Shown here one piece after another: positions 33,354-42,761 of a stretch of 64,000 bases of DNA. The DNA is taken from the NCBI GenBank assembly GCA_002477465.1, contig DLPV01000023.1, positions 39,602-103,601 of the forward strand, read 5' to 3'. The DNA is from Gammaproteobacteria bacterium UBA7449 (GTDB lineage Bacteria; Pseudomonadota; Gammaproteobacteria; Pseudomonadales; Pseudohongiellaceae). The notes beneath the pieces are model-generated. The model searched no databases. It worked only from the letters and a program-made list of their open reading frames with translations, and was not told the origin of the DNA. The stretch's first letter is position 1. Every line of letters begins with the position of its first letter. The position numbers and the translations under genes are program-made.

Positions 33354-35102
33354 CTACCAGCGATCTCTCTCCGCACGCTTCGTTACCAGAACATTATCCA
33401 TAATCAAATAATTCAGATCTGTCCCAAAGAACATATTGACGGCATCTTCTGGTGTGCAAACCAATGCTTCTCCGGGGCGACTGAGAGTCGCGTTAATCAG
33501 TAATCCGTGGCCGGTGCGCTCGTAAAAAGCTGAAAGCAGTCGATGGAAATCTGGACTGGTCTGCTTTTTTACCACCTGTGCGCGAGTTGTGCCATCGCGA
33601 TACACAATGACAGGATACTTTTCCTGCCACTTCTTGCTCACGGGTGAAGACAGGCACATGAACTCATCCTGGAAATTGTCAGGCAGCATTTCTTTAGCTA
33701 CTGTATCCAGAATACTTGGTGAAAATGGTCGCCAGTGCTCACGAAATTTAACCTGGTGATTTATCGCATCAAGGATACCCATTTGGGTGGGACTGGCGAG
33801 GATACTGCGATTACCTAGAGCTCTAGGGCCAAACTCCATTCTGCCGCGAAACCAGGCAACGATCTGGCCGTTCGCTAACAGCTCTGCTGCCTTGGCATGG
33901 GGATCTTCAAGTATTTCCCACTCGGGTTTTTCGCGGTAAATTGAACACGCGTTCACGCAGTCATCAGTGGTAAATTCCGGCCCTAAGGCCATACCATGAT
34001 GAGGTTTCACCTCGATACCATGCTGCTTCACCGCATAGGCCGCTGCGCCAATCGCGGTGCCAGGATCGCCACTGGCTGGATTTACTAGAAGTTGTTTCAC
34101 TTTGGGATGGGAGTTAAGCCTACTATTCAAGCGGATGTTTAGCGCACCCGTTCCGGCAACAGCAAGTCTGCCGGTTTCCTCCAACACATCGCCAAGGTAG
34201 TAATCAACCAGCTTAATCGTCATTTCCTCGTATAGCTTTTGAATTGCAGCTGCGTAATGCACATAAGGATCTTCCAGCAGATGTCCTGCACGGCGGGGAC
34301 CCAGCATCTCCACCAGCCTGGCACTAAAGTAATGCCCTCGGGATTTCGCCTTATAACGACGCAAGCCAATGGTAGTAATCAGCCGGGTATCAACCTTGAA
34401 CTTACCACCTTCGAAACGCGCTAGCTGTGACAGGTCATACTTTTCCGGATCACCAAAGGCTGCAAGCCCCATCACTTTGAACTCACCATCCAGAATTTCA
34501 AAACCGAGGTAATCTGTTAGTGCAGCGTACATGCCGCAAAGTGAGTCCGGGTTATAGAACTCTTTGATACGAACGATTTTGCCATTGTGGCCATAGCCAA
34601 GAAAGATGTTGGAGTACTCTCCCTTGGAGTCGTTGCAGAGGATTGCGGTTTTTTCTGTACTACCGGTCAGGTGATAAACACTGCTGGCGTGAGCGAGTTG
34701 ATGCTCTATTGGCACAACCTTTACGTTCTCGTAGCGAATATGCAGCTTTTCAAGCAATCCGCGGAGATCTTTAAGGTGCCGCCGATAACGGCGATTGCCA
34801 TTAAACAGACTGTCGACGCTGCGATCCGGTGCATACCAGTGTCGATAGGCATAGTGCCATCGCGCTTTACTGAACAGAGATACGGGAGCATAAGGTACGG
34901 CCACATGAGTGACGTCAGAAGAACGCAGCCCGGCAATCTGCAAACACTGTCTTGCTGCCAGGTAAGGCAACGCTTCCTTGGCGTGCTTACGGCGTACCAG
35001 TCTTTCCTCTTCTACTGCGGCGACCAGTTCACCATCTACAAACAGCGCAGCAGCAGGGTCGTGGCCAGTTGCGCCAGCCAAACCTAAAGTGACGTTACTC
35101 AT
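33354..35102 (-). CDS. Carbamoyltransferase of the NodU/CmcH family (WapO-like)
   Basis: The 582 residues cover the N-terminal Kae1/YrdC-like domain (GLAGATGHDPAAALFVDGEL, VPIEHQLAHASSVYHLTGS, the latter with the metal-binding histidines) and the C-terminal domain (WFRGRMEFGPRALGNRSILA, then KFREHWRPFSPSIL). Family members make carbamoyl-adenylate and carbamoylate hydroxyls of sugars or antibiotics. In Pseudomonas aeruginosa a member (WapO) carbamoylates a core heptose. Here it follows waaF-waaC-waaG on the same strand (14-base gap), so carbamoylation of the LPS core is the likely role. The substrate is inferred from context. Confidence 0.85.
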   Translation of the reverse strand: MSNVTLGLAGATGHDPAAALFVDGELVAAVEEERLVRRKHAKEALPYLAARQCLQIAGLRSSDVTHVAVPYAPVSLFSKARWHYAYRHWYAPDRSVDSLFNGNRRYRRHLKDLRGLLEKLHIRYENVKVVPIEHQLAHASSVYHLTGSTEKTAILCNDSKGEYSNIFLGYGHNGKIVRIKEFYNPDSLCGMYAALTDYLGFEILDGEFKVMGLAAFGDPEKYDLSQLARFEGGKFKVDTRLITTIGLRRYKAKSRGHYFSARLVEMLGPRRAGHLLEDPYVHYAAAIQKLYEEMTIKLVDYYLGDVLEETGRLAVAGTGALNIRLNSRLNSHPKVKQLLVNPASGDPGTAIGAAAYAVKQHGIEVKPHHGMALGPEFTTDDCVNACSIYREKPEWEILEDPHAKAAELLANGQIVAWFRGRMEFGPRALGNRSILASPTQMGILDAINHQVKFREHWRPFSPSILDTVAKEMLPDNFQDEFMCLSSPVSKKWQEKYPVIVYRDGTTRAQVVKKQTSPDFHRLLSAFYERTGHGLLINATLSRPGEALVCTPEDAVNMFFGTDLNYLIMDNVLVTKRAERDRW

Positions 35103-35116
35103 AGACTTCGCTCTTT

Positions 35117-36256
35117 CTATCCCCTGCTTTTGCCAGCCACTGCAGCAAGACGCTCTATGATCTCTAAAGCGACTTGCGGAAGTGTGTAAAGTTCAGCCCG
35201 TTTACCATACTCTAAACCATTTTTGGACCAGCCTGAGGTGGGAAGGGTTTCTAACATGCCAAGCAGGCGCGAATTGAGTTCATCTTGCTGAAAAGGCTCA
35301 GCACACACTTCTCCGGATTGCGCCTGCTCTATATGAAAAGCATAACCACAGCTTGCAGTGGTGAGCACCGGCAATCCCGCAATTGTCGCTTCAAGTAAAA
35401 CATAACCTGCACTTTCCATATACGCCGGGTGTAATAATAAGTCTGCGCCTTGCATGAATCGGGGAATATCATCACGTCCCGGCAACACCGTCACAAGATC
35501 GCTGATGCCCAGCTTACGAGCCTGTCGCAAATATCTGTTGGGTCTTCCCTGACCTACCAGAACGTAACGCGTACGCTGCCGCCAATATTCCGGTAAGGCA
35601 GCAATAGCGTGGAGCGCCCGATCCACACCTTTAATCTTGAAACCCGAGCCTACCTGCAGAAGTAGGACTTCGTTTTCAGTAATGCCAAGCTCAGCACGCA
35701 TTGATGTGCGCAACTCAGGTTCACGGCTGTCTGCTTTCCTGTCTCCCTCGATACCCGGCGGGACCTGATGCAATCGTTCCCCGCACTTCGGGTAGTACTC
35801 AATGTATTGGCTGGTTTGCAACGGGGATAGGACCAGGGAATGAGCCTTACTATCAGCGCCAAATACCGCCTCTTCATACACACTGAAGTGTTTAAAGCGA
35901 GGAGTGTATTTGTAATAACTACCGCGCTGGGTCGCAGCCGTATGCAAAAAACAAGAATCAGCCGCGAAGTACAGATCCAGGTGTGGCATCTTATTAAAAC
36001 CAATGACCAGATCGGGAGTACTTTTAGCGATCCGTTCTTCTACCCAAGCTGAATAACGACGATAGAGCTCTAGCCGGCTCAAAGCTTTGAAAGGTGCCAA
36101 AGTCACGTTGAACCCCTGCGGCTGTTCACCTTGCCAGCGCAAGGCGTAAACCTCAATCTCGTGCCCCCGACTTAGGCACGCCGTTGCAATCCTGAAGAAG
36201 TCTCGCTGTTGTCCACCATAAGGAAAATAGTGATAGATCAGAAAACAGAGCTTCAT
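35117..36256 (-). CDS. waaG: LPS core glycosyltransferase, WaaG-like (GT4)
   Basis: The 379-residue product starts KLCFLIYHYFPYGGQQRDF, like WaaG (LCLYKYFPFGGLQRDF). LVIGFNKMPHLDLYFAADSC is another WaaG block, and QVGSGFKIKGVDRALHAIAA plus HPAYMESAGYVLLEATIAGL hold the GT4 nucleotide-sugar-binding Glu residues. WaaG adds the first hexose (glucose) to heptose II of the inner core at the cytoplasmic face. Its start overlaps the end of waaC by four bases. No waaP-type kinase gene follows, unlike in Pseudomonas or E. coli. Confidence 0.9.
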   Translation of the reverse strand: MKLCFLIYHYFPYGGQQRDFFRIATACLSRGHEIEVYALRWQGEQPQGFNVTLAPFKALSRLELYRRYSAWVEERIAKSTPDLVIGFNKMPHLDLYFAADSCFLHTAATQRGSYYKYTPRFKHFSVYEEAVFGADSKAHSLVLSPLQTSQYIEYYPKCGERLHQVPPGIEGDRKADSREPELRTSMRAELGITENEVLLLQVGSGFKIKGVDRALHAIAALPEYWRQRTRYVLVGQGRPNRYLRQARKLGISDLVTVLPGRDDIPRFMQGADLLLHPAYMESAGYVLLEATIAGLPVLTTASCGYAFHIEQAQSGEVCAEPFQQDELNSRLLGMLETLPTSGWSKNGLEYGKRAELYTLPQVALEIIERLAAVAGKSRG

Positions 36257-37323
36257 GATTCACCGTCTTGCATTAGCAGTCTTTCAAACTGCTGCCAGAC
36301 TGTTTCTGGCTTGTGTGATGAAAAGCAGGGCGGTACGACTGCGAAAGGTTGATCCTTAAATTCATCAGTCACGCCTGGACCATTGTAGCCGCATACTTTT
36401 TTTACACAGGGCGCGCAGTTCAAGTTTGACTTCAAATGCAGCTGTTGATGGCCGAAGGTACCGGATAAGCCAGGGTTAGTCGGGCCATACAGCGACACCG
36501 TCGGCCTCGAGAGCGCTGCCGCCAGGTGGCCCAGGCCAGTATCCACTGCAATGACTCCTGCTGACCGATTTATCTCTTTGGCAATACCACTAAGAGGCAA
36601 ACGATCTAAAACTTCTACCTGTTGGTTATCCTTGGCAATGAAGTCAGCGCGTTGCTTTTCTGACTGATCGCCCCAAGGAAGCAAGACCTTGAAGCCGTTT
36701 TCAGTTGCAATATGTGCCAGATGTCTCCAATAGTATTCAGGCCAGTGCTTCGTTGCCCAGGTAGTACCATGAAGAAATACAACCTGTTTGTGTTTGACAG
36801 GTTCATCGCTGCCATCAATACGTGATGTATCCAACCCATAATCTATTTCATTTTTGTCGTAACAGTGCTGCAGTGCACGGGAGAAAAGCTGTCTCACGCG
36901 ATCCACCGCGTGTTCATCCCATGGCACAGAGTACATTTTGTTGTAGAAGAGTGTCGCCATCGGCTCGCGAATCGTGCGGTTACTCATGCCAATGGTAAGC
37001 CCGCGAGACAGACGACTAATTATTCCACTCTTGATCAGGCCCTGGGCATCGATTACCAGATCATAGTGCTCACTCTGCAGAGTATTTTTGAAGGCGCGAT
37101 ACTCGTGGTTGAGCATGGTCCGCATAAGACTGCGGCGCCAGCGCCGGATAGCAACCGGGATAACCTTATCCACAGCCGGGTGCCATGAGGGCACGTCGAC
37201 AAAGTTTTCCTCAACCACCCAGTCGAAGGTCAGATTACGATGGGCGCGATGAGCATCGGTCACAGCTGGCAGGGTGTGAATGATATCTCCAAGTGAGGAG
37301 ACTTTTACAATTAACACGCGCAC
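36253..37323 (-). CDS. waaC: LPS heptosyltransferase I
   Basis: A 356-residue GT9 enzyme. The start MRVLIVKVSSLGDIIHTLPA and FDWVVEENFVDVPSWHPAVD are WaaC-specific. The C-terminal domain has SAGVIAVDTGLGHLAAALSR and VSLYGPTNPGLSGTFG for ADP-heptose binding. It adds the first heptose to Kdo2-lipid A. It is located between waaF and waaG in the same operon (20 bases after waaF; four-base overlap into waaG). Confidence 0.94.
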   Translation of the reverse strand: MRVLIVKVSSLGDIIHTLPAVTDAHRAHRNLTFDWVVEENFVDVPSWHPAVDKVIPVAIRRWRRSLMRTMLNHEYRAFKNTLQSEHYDLVIDAQGLIKSGIISRLSRGLTIGMSNRTIREPMATLFYNKMYSVPWDEHAVDRVRQLFSRALQHCYDKNEIDYGLDTSRIDGSDEPVKHKQVVFLHGTTWATKHWPEYYWRHLAHIATENGFKVLLPWGDQSEKQRADFIAKDNQQVEVLDRLPLSGIAKEINRSAGVIAVDTGLGHLAAALSRPTVSLYGPTNPGLSGTFGHQQLHLKSNLNCAPCVKKVCGYNGPGVTDEFKDQPFAVVPPCFSSHKPETVWQQFERLLMQDGES

Positions 37324-37343
37324 TGCGGCATTTGTCCTGTGAA

Positions 37344-38396
37344 TTAGTTTTGGGGTGTTGTTTCAATTAATTCAGCTACGGCGTCAATGGCCAGTGCTGG
37401 GCTCAGCTCATTGAGGCAGCGTAGATGCCCGTAAGGACATTCCCGCTTGAAACAAGGCCGACACTCAATGTCGGTAGACAGTAATTTTACCTTGTCAGCC
37501 AAGGGCGGTGTAAAGTCAGGCGACGTGGAACCATACATGGCTACAATGGGCTTGCCTAGTGCTGCCGCAACATGCATCAGACCCGAATCATTGCTGGCTA
37601 CAACCCTAGCGCAGGCCAATAGATCGATGGCCTGTCCGAGAGTGGTTTTGCCGACCAGGTTTACACAGCGATCGAAATGGGCGGGTTCTATATCAGCCAT
37701 AATTGACTCGGTGACCAACTGGTCACTAATTGAGCCAAAAAACCATACTCGCCAACCTTTGCTAAGAAGGCTGTTTGCGAGTTCTGCATAGTGTTCCGCA
37801 GGCCACTGTTTGGCTGGTCCGAATTCCGCCCCCGGGCAAATACCAAGTACTGACCCTTCGCCATCCAGGTGGAATTGATCCAGGACTTCGGCTTGACTTT
37901 CCTCATTCACCTGCAAGCGCGGATTAGGACAATCAGCCGGCGGCTCGGGTAATGCAGGATAGGCCAATGCGACAAAGCGCTCTACCATACGGGCGAACAC
38001 ATCTTTATCCAGTCGCCGCGCATCATTAAGCAATGGCCAGCGAAATTCGCCAACCCACGCCGTGCGTTTCGGTATACCCGCGTGAAATGGTATCAGCGCA
38101 GATTTGAAGGAATTCGGCAGCACAATCGCCTGTTGAAAGCCCTGCTTGCGCAACCCCTTGCCGAGTTGCCGACGCTTTCCAAGGTTCAGCTCACCATGGG
38201 AAAGATGCAGGTCTATGCTTTGAGCCACCTCAGGCATCCTCTCCAATAGCGGCCGCGTCCAGGCTGGCGCCATCACCGTAATATCTGCGGCTTCATGGCG
38301 CTGCTGCAATGCCATAAAAAGGGATTGCGCCATCACCATATCCCCAACCCAGGAGGGACCTATGACCAGAATCTTATAATTGCTCATTGAATCCAT
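37344..38396 (-). CDS. waaF: LPS heptosyltransferase II
   Basis: A 350-residue GT9 enzyme. KILVIGPSWVGDMVMAQSLF is the WaaF N-terminus, LGICPGAEFGPAKQWPAEHY contains the phosphate-binding stretch, and ARVVASNDSGLMHVAAALGK is the donor-binding site. It adds the second heptose. Two start codons nine bases apart (38396 and 38387) are possible; the second matches E. coli better. It is the first LPS gene of the minus-strand set, 96 bases after gspE. In that gap a TTGACA (minus strand, about 38490-38495) could be a -35 element, but the -10 is poor. Confidence 0.94.
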   Translation of the reverse strand: MDSMSNYKILVIGPSWVGDMVMAQSLFMALQQRHEAADITVMAPAWTRPLLERMPEVAQSIDLHLSHGELNLGKRRQLGKGLRKQGFQQAIVLPNSFKSALIPFHAGIPKRTAWVGEFRWPLLNDARRLDKDVFARMVERFVALAYPALPEPPADCPNPRLQVNEESQAEVLDQFHLDGEGSVLGICPGAEFGPAKQWPAEHYAELANSLLSKGWRVWFFGSISDQLVTESIMADIEPAHFDRCVNLVGKTTLGQAIDLLACARVVASNDSGLMHVAAALGKPIVAMYGSTSPDFTPPLADKVKLLSTDIECRPCFKRECPYGHLRCLNELSPALAIDAVAELIETTPQN

Positions 38397-38492
38397 TGAT
38401 TACAGAGTCTGGCTAATGTTCCTTTCGAGCGCCTATGACTAGCGCCACTGCAACACCGTTCATTTGTTAGAGCAGGTGCCTGGTGCGTGTTG

Positions 38493-40277
38493 TCAATTTT
38501 GCATATCAGGTGTGACCCTGAGCACCTCAGTGACCGTAGTCAGCCCTGCGGCAACTTTCTGGGCACCACTCAAACGCAAACTCAACATGCCCTCTTTATA
38601 GGTTAGCCTAAGTAACTCAGGCAGATCCGCTTTATCATCTGCAAAGCGAAACAGTGACTCGGTGAACGGCATCACTTCATAGATCCCTTCGCGTCCCAAA
38701 AAGCCGGTTTCGCGAATTTCCAGACAGCCTTCAGCGATCGCGGCCTTCTTCAGCAGCTTCACTTTCCATGGCAAGGTGAGTGTATCCCAAGCTTCCTGTT
38801 CCACCTCGGTGGTTTGCTTACAGTGCGGGCAAAGTACTCTCACTAACCGTTGCGCCATGACCCCTATTACTGTTGCTTTTAGCAGATAAGATGGTACACC
38901 CAGTTCAAGCAGACGCGTGATTACGGAAGGGGCGTCATTGGTATGCAGGGTCGTAAAAACCAGATGCCCGGTTAGCGCCGCCTGGATTGCCATTTCCGCT
39001 GTAGGCAAGTCACGCACCTCGCCAATCATAATGATATCCGGATCCTGGCGCAGCAGAGCCTTTATCCCATCGGCGAATCCCAGGTCGATGTTTTCCTGCA
39101 CCTGCATTTGATTAAAGCTGTCCTCCACCATCTCGATGGGATCTTCGATCGTGCAAACATTTACTTCCTCTGTCGCCAGAGACTTGAGGGTGGAGTAAAG
39201 CGTGGTGGTTTTACCACTACCGGTAGGGCCGGTGATTATGACGATACCATGATTGTTTGAAGTGATTTGATTCCAGCGTTTGAAATCATCGTTCACTAGA
39301 CCGAGCGCCTCAAAAGGCTTCAGCAATACTTCTGGATCGAAGATACGCATGACCAATTTTTCTCCAAATGCGGTTGGCAGATTAGAGAGACGTAGCTCGA
39401 CTTCATCGCCGCTCGGGCTCTTGGTCTTGATGCGACCATCCTGAGGTTTGCGTTTCTCGGCTACGTTCATGCGGCCCAAAATCTTGAGGCGACTAGTAAC
39501 CGCGCTCAGTGCAGTCATGGGCAAGGCATAGACCGTATAGAGAACCCCGTCGATGCGGAAGCGGATATTACCTTTCTCCCGCCGGAGTTCAATATGAATA
39601 TCACTGGCTCGCTGTTCGAATGCATACTGTAACAACCAGTCAACAACATTGACGATGTGCTGATCATTCGCTTCCGGATCCTTGAGCTTGCCCAACTCCA
39701 ACATCTGCTCAAGATTGCCAATACCCTTGAGCTGGCCAGCTCCCTGGGTTGCGCCCTGAATCGATTTGGAGACACTATAAAATTCGGAAGTCAGACGCTT
39801 GATGTCATGCGGATTGAATACCACTCGCTTGACCAGTTTGCCGGATGTGTGCGAAAGCACCGAAACCCAAGCATCCAGGTAAGGCTCGGCGCTGGCAATT
39901 ATCACTTCCTGTGGATTGTCTGCCACCGCCAGAATTTGGTGGCGCTGGGAAAACTTGTAATCCATCACTTTGGTGACCTGGGCGACATCAATCTTTAGAG
40001 GATCGATGCGGAAATATTCCTGACCACACTGCGCGCTTAGAGCCATGGTCAAAGACTCAGCATCGAGCTTGCGGCCCGGATTCTGTTGATCGGCAATCTC
40101 CAGATCAGACAGGTAGTGAAGTATATGCTTGCTCCGATGGTCTGCATCATGGCGGTGCTTGATCGCAAGGTCGCAATCAGCCTGGGTAATTTGGGAATCC
40201 GCCAAGAGACCGTCCAGGGGACCCTGCCCCTGGCGGACTTCCTGCTTCCCCTGCCTCTGCTCTTCGACCGCCGCCAT
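38493..40277 (-). CDS. GspE/PilB-family secretion ATPase, solitary
   Basis: A 594-residue type II secretion/type IV pilus ATPase. The N-terminal part (about 15-180) is an MshEN/GSPII_E-N-like domain, often binding c-di-GMP. The ATPase core follows: VIITGPTGSGKTTTLYSTL (Walker A), IEDPIEMVEDSFNQMQVQ (Asp box), LRQDPDIIMIGEVRDLPTAE (Walker B) and TGHLVFTTLHTNDAPS (His box). The zinc motif is half lost: VLCPHCKQTT keeps one CxxC, but the second pair is GCLEIRETGFLGREGIYE, with one Cys only. No other gsp or pil genes are near. It may serve a secretion or pilus apparatus encoded elsewhere. Confidence 0.85.
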   Translation of the reverse strand: MAAVEEQRQGKQEVRQGQGPLDGLLADSQITQADCDLAIKHRHDADHRSKHILHYLSDLEIADQQNPGRKLDAESLTMALSAQCGQEYFRIDPLKIDVAQVTKVMDYKFSQRHQILAVADNPQEVIIASAEPYLDAWVSVLSHTSGKLVKRVVFNPHDIKRLTSEFYSVSKSIQGATQGAGQLKGIGNLEQMLELGKLKDPEANDQHIVNVVDWLLQYAFEQRASDIHIELRREKGNIRFRIDGVLYTVYALPMTALSAVTSRLKILGRMNVAEKRKPQDGRIKTKSPSGDEVELRLSNLPTAFGEKLVMRIFDPEVLLKPFEALGLVNDDFKRWNQITSNNHGIVIITGPTGSGKTTTLYSTLKSLATEEVNVCTIEDPIEMVEDSFNQMQVQENIDLGFADGIKALLRQDPDIIMIGEVRDLPTAEMAIQAALTGHLVFTTLHTNDAPSVITRLLELGVPSYLLKATVIGVMAQRLVRVLCPHCKQTTEVEQEAWDTLTLPWKVKLLKKAAIAEGCLEIRETGFLGREGIYEVMPFTESLFRFADDKADLPELLRLTYKEGMLSLRLSGAQKVAAGLTTVTEVLRVTPDMQN

Positions 40278-40423
40278 GTTTATTGCCCCAACCCAGATGC
40301 TGCCTGCTAATTCCTGCGGATTGATTTGAATCGCAGCGCTTTGCCAAACGTAAGACTCTGCCTTTCAGCAAGTTTAACCCTGCACCGACCAAAAACAAAC
40401 TTTGTTACCCAAGCCCACAATTG

Positions 40424-40450
40424 AAAAGCCGGACTTCGAGCCCGGCTTTT
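40424..40450 (-). terminator. Bidirectional-type terminator after the M48 gene
   Basis: A 9-bp stem, AAAAGCCGG (40424-40432) with CCGGCTTTT (40442-40450), has A and T runs on both sides, so it could work in either direction. It lies 41 bases downstream of the metalloprotease gene's stop on the minus strand and 147 bases before the gspE start, so it ends the long minus-strand cluster. Confidence 0.75.
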
Positions 40451-40490
40451 AATAATCATCTTCGTGTACGCGAGGTATTGTTATTGCACG

Positions 40491-42005
40491 CTATTCCACA
40501 AGTTTTACCCATTCTCCAGCCTCAGGGGTGCCAGATGGGTAAAAGCCATTAAGCAAGCGCAGAGTTTCCTCGGGATAGTTGGCAATGCGGCTGGACTGTC
40601 CGACCACAGAAAAATCGAAGAATTCGCTGGCCTGCACGTACTTTATTTTCATTTCGTCGCCGAGCAAAGTTTCTCCGCGCTGAATCGCCCGAAATGTTCT
40701 AATGCTTTCCAATAATGCGGCGTCCACTGTCTCAATGTCAGTGCTATCTGTAACTTCACCTCTAAACACAAACACTCGCGGCCCAAGGTAGATTGCAGCG
40801 ACTCGCTCTGGATTGCCCGATGCTGAGGTTGTTACGCCAGTATGTCCAAGTAGGCGATACTGTGACACTGCTTCAGATTTTTGCAGATCGGTGATTCCCA
40901 GCTTCTTTCTAAGAAAGACACGCGGCTCGATATTTTCCTGAAGCCGCTGTGCTTCTACACGCAAACTGCCCTTGCCAGCCATGACCGCGGTCACAGTGGT
41001 TGTAGTTTCACGTATGCCCCACTCATCCGGAAACACTAGGGTATAACCAAGCAACGTCTGATAATAGCGATTACGTGCGTCCTGCTGTTGCGAGGCGGCA
41101 CTGGCACCAATAATCAAACCATCGATCTGCTCCCGAAATGCGGAGTCATCGCTCATCGTGACCTCGCCTTCTTCTAACTCGCCGACAGAGGCGATGGCTT
41201 GCTGCAGACGCGTGTCACTCCGTGGGTGTGTGGCAAACAGACCGTGATATCCACCACCACTGCCAGTTACCCGTCGGTTAAAGTCTTCCTGGTTCTTAAG
41301 TACGGTGACAACGTCAATCATGGCAGCAGGGTCATAGCCAGCTTCCAGTAAATACTCGGCGCCGAGGCTATCCGCCTCCAGTTCCATCTCGCGGCCAAAA
41401 CCACTGAGACTGGTCTGGGCCCAAATTGAAGCCACCTCGCTAATCTGGGACCCGGCGTAGCCACTGCCCGTTGCAACAGCAGTGACAAATCCGCCCACTG
41501 TCGCAGCAGCATTAGCCAATGCGCCGCGCGCCTGCTGCTGCACAGCGTGGCGCGCTGTAATATGACCAATCTCATGGGCAACCACCGCGGCCAACTGCGA
41601 TTCTGTATTCATGAAAGTCAACAGGCCACGATTCACATACACATAACCGCCGGGCAAAGCCATCGCGTTTATGCTGGGGCTATCAATAATGGTGTAGGTA
41701 TATCCGAGATCGGGGCGGTGACTCACTGCCGCTATTCGGTTGCCTACCTCGGTTACGTAGGCAAGCAAGTCTGCATCCTGATAGACAGGTTGACTTGCCA
41801 GCACCTTGGCGTGCTCCTCGGCACCGATTTCCTTCTCACGGCTCTCAGACATGAGAACGAGGTTTGGACCACCCGTGGCGGGATTCACTGCGCAAGAAGT
41901 TAGGACGGGCAAGATTACCGCCGCGTAGATCATCATCAGGAATGTTTTGGGGAAACTACCTAAGCACAGCAGAGTCTTCAATTCAGGAGATCCCAATTTG
42001 GTCAT
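40491..42005 (-). CDS. M48-family zinc metalloprotease lipoprotein
   Basis: The 504 residues begin with a signal and lipobox (LPVLTSC, Cys about 38). The M48 catalytic domain has AVVAHEIGHITARHAVQQ (HExxH, about 150) and ELEADSLGAEYLLEAGYDPA (ExxxD, third ligand). After about residue 280 comes a C-terminal domain of about 200 residues with a beta-rich look. This is the layout of BepA/YfgC-like or LoiP-like periplasmic proteases. It is 39 bases from the preceding lipoprotein gene and on the same strand as the VWA/ExbB cluster, so it may be its last member and process envelope components. Confidence 0.88.
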   Translation of the reverse strand: MTKLGSPELKTLLCLGSFPKTFLMMIYAAVILPVLTSCAVNPATGGPNLVLMSESREKEIGAEEHAKVLASQPVYQDADLLAYVTEVGNRIAAVSHRPDLGYTYTIIDSPSINAMALPGGYVYVNRGLLTFMNTESQLAAVVAHEIGHITARHAVQQQARGALANAAATVGGFVTAVATGSGYAGSQISEVASIWAQTSLSGFGREMELEADSLGAEYLLEAGYDPAAMIDVVTVLKNQEDFNRRVTGSGGGYHGLFATHPRSDTRLQQAIASVGELEEGEVTMSDDSAFREQIDGLIIGASAASQQQDARNRYYQTLLGYTLVFPDEWGIRETTTTVTAVMAGKGSLRVEAQRLQENIEPRVFLRKKLGITDLQKSEAVSQYRLLGHTGVTTSASGNPERVAAIYLGPRVFVFRGEVTDSTDIETVDAALLESIRTFRAIQRGETLLGDEMKIKYVQASEFFDFSVVGQSSRIANYPEETLRLLNGFYPSGTPEAGEWVKLVE

Positions 42006-42044
42006 AATGCCACCTGTCTCATCAATGGCAGCCGGTTGGCTTGC

Positions 42045-42716
42045 CTAGCTGCCGTTTACAAAGTCTTTGAGCTGTGTAGCCAGTCTGTTACAGGCATTGG
42101 CTTCAACTCTTGCGATAAGTGGTATCGGAACCACCAGGGCGGGCAGATAGGACTGGCCTGTGGCGTCGGTGTTAATCGTTCCCACATTAGTAAGCGAACC
42201 GACATCCCAGACTCGAGCATCAAAGTTGGCATCATCTTCCCAGGTACCAAACCCGAAGCAGCCACCGCCTCCCGGTCCAATGGTGCAGGAAATTGAGCCT
42301 TGTCTATCAGTGGTTTCAGTAAACCCATCTAACCAGACGATATAGCGAATCCCGTATTCGCTCATTTTGGCTGCTACTACGTCTTCAGCCATCAACTGTT
42401 CAAGGTCGCGGGTGCGCAAAGGGGCTGTTCGCGGCTCAAACCAGGGAAACATCGCATCGATGAATTCCTGCTCGGGAACAATATTGATTGCATTATCACC
42501 GCGGGCCATGCGGTCACCCACACACTCCACAAATTCGCTACGTGTCTCGTAGTCACTGGCCTGGCGACGTCCCAGAATGACAACTGCTTCATCGTTTTCA
42601 ATGCCAGTTTCTCCCTGTCTGAACTCGTCAACAGTAGTGCTTGTGCAGGCAGCAAGCAGTGCTGCACTGAACAATAACAGCGTCCTGGCGGAGGCAATGC
42701 TTACTAGTGACTTCAT
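42045..42716 (-). CDS. Uncharacterised lipoprotein A, 223 residues
   Basis: I do not recognise the family. The start at 42716 (MKSLVSIASARTLLLFSAAL) gives a signal peptide with lipobox LLAAC (Cys about 24). The mature part has VVILGRRQASDYETRSEFVE and FVECVGDRMARGDNAINIVP, typical of lipoproteins that carry a small alpha/beta domain, and a Gly/Cys patch (CTIGPGGGGCFGFG) near residue 150. Upstream-frame methionine at 42740 is less likely. It lies between lipoprotein B and the M48 gene, all same strand with short spacers. Probably outer-membrane or inner-leaflet located. Confidence 0.6.
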   Translation of the reverse strand: MKSLVSIASARTLLLFSAALLAACTSTTVDEFRQGETGIENDEAVVILGRRQASDYETRSEFVECVGDRMARGDNAINIVPEQEFIDAMFPWFEPRTAPLRTRDLEQLMAEDVVAAKMSEYGIRYIVWLDGFTETTDRQGSISCTIGPGGGGCFGFGTWEDDANFDARVWDVGSLTNVGTINTDATGQSYLPALVVPIPLIARVEANACNRLATQLKDFVNGS

Positions 42717-42761
42717 GATCAACCTCAGGCTTCGACCCACTATGTCCAGGACAACTTCAAT

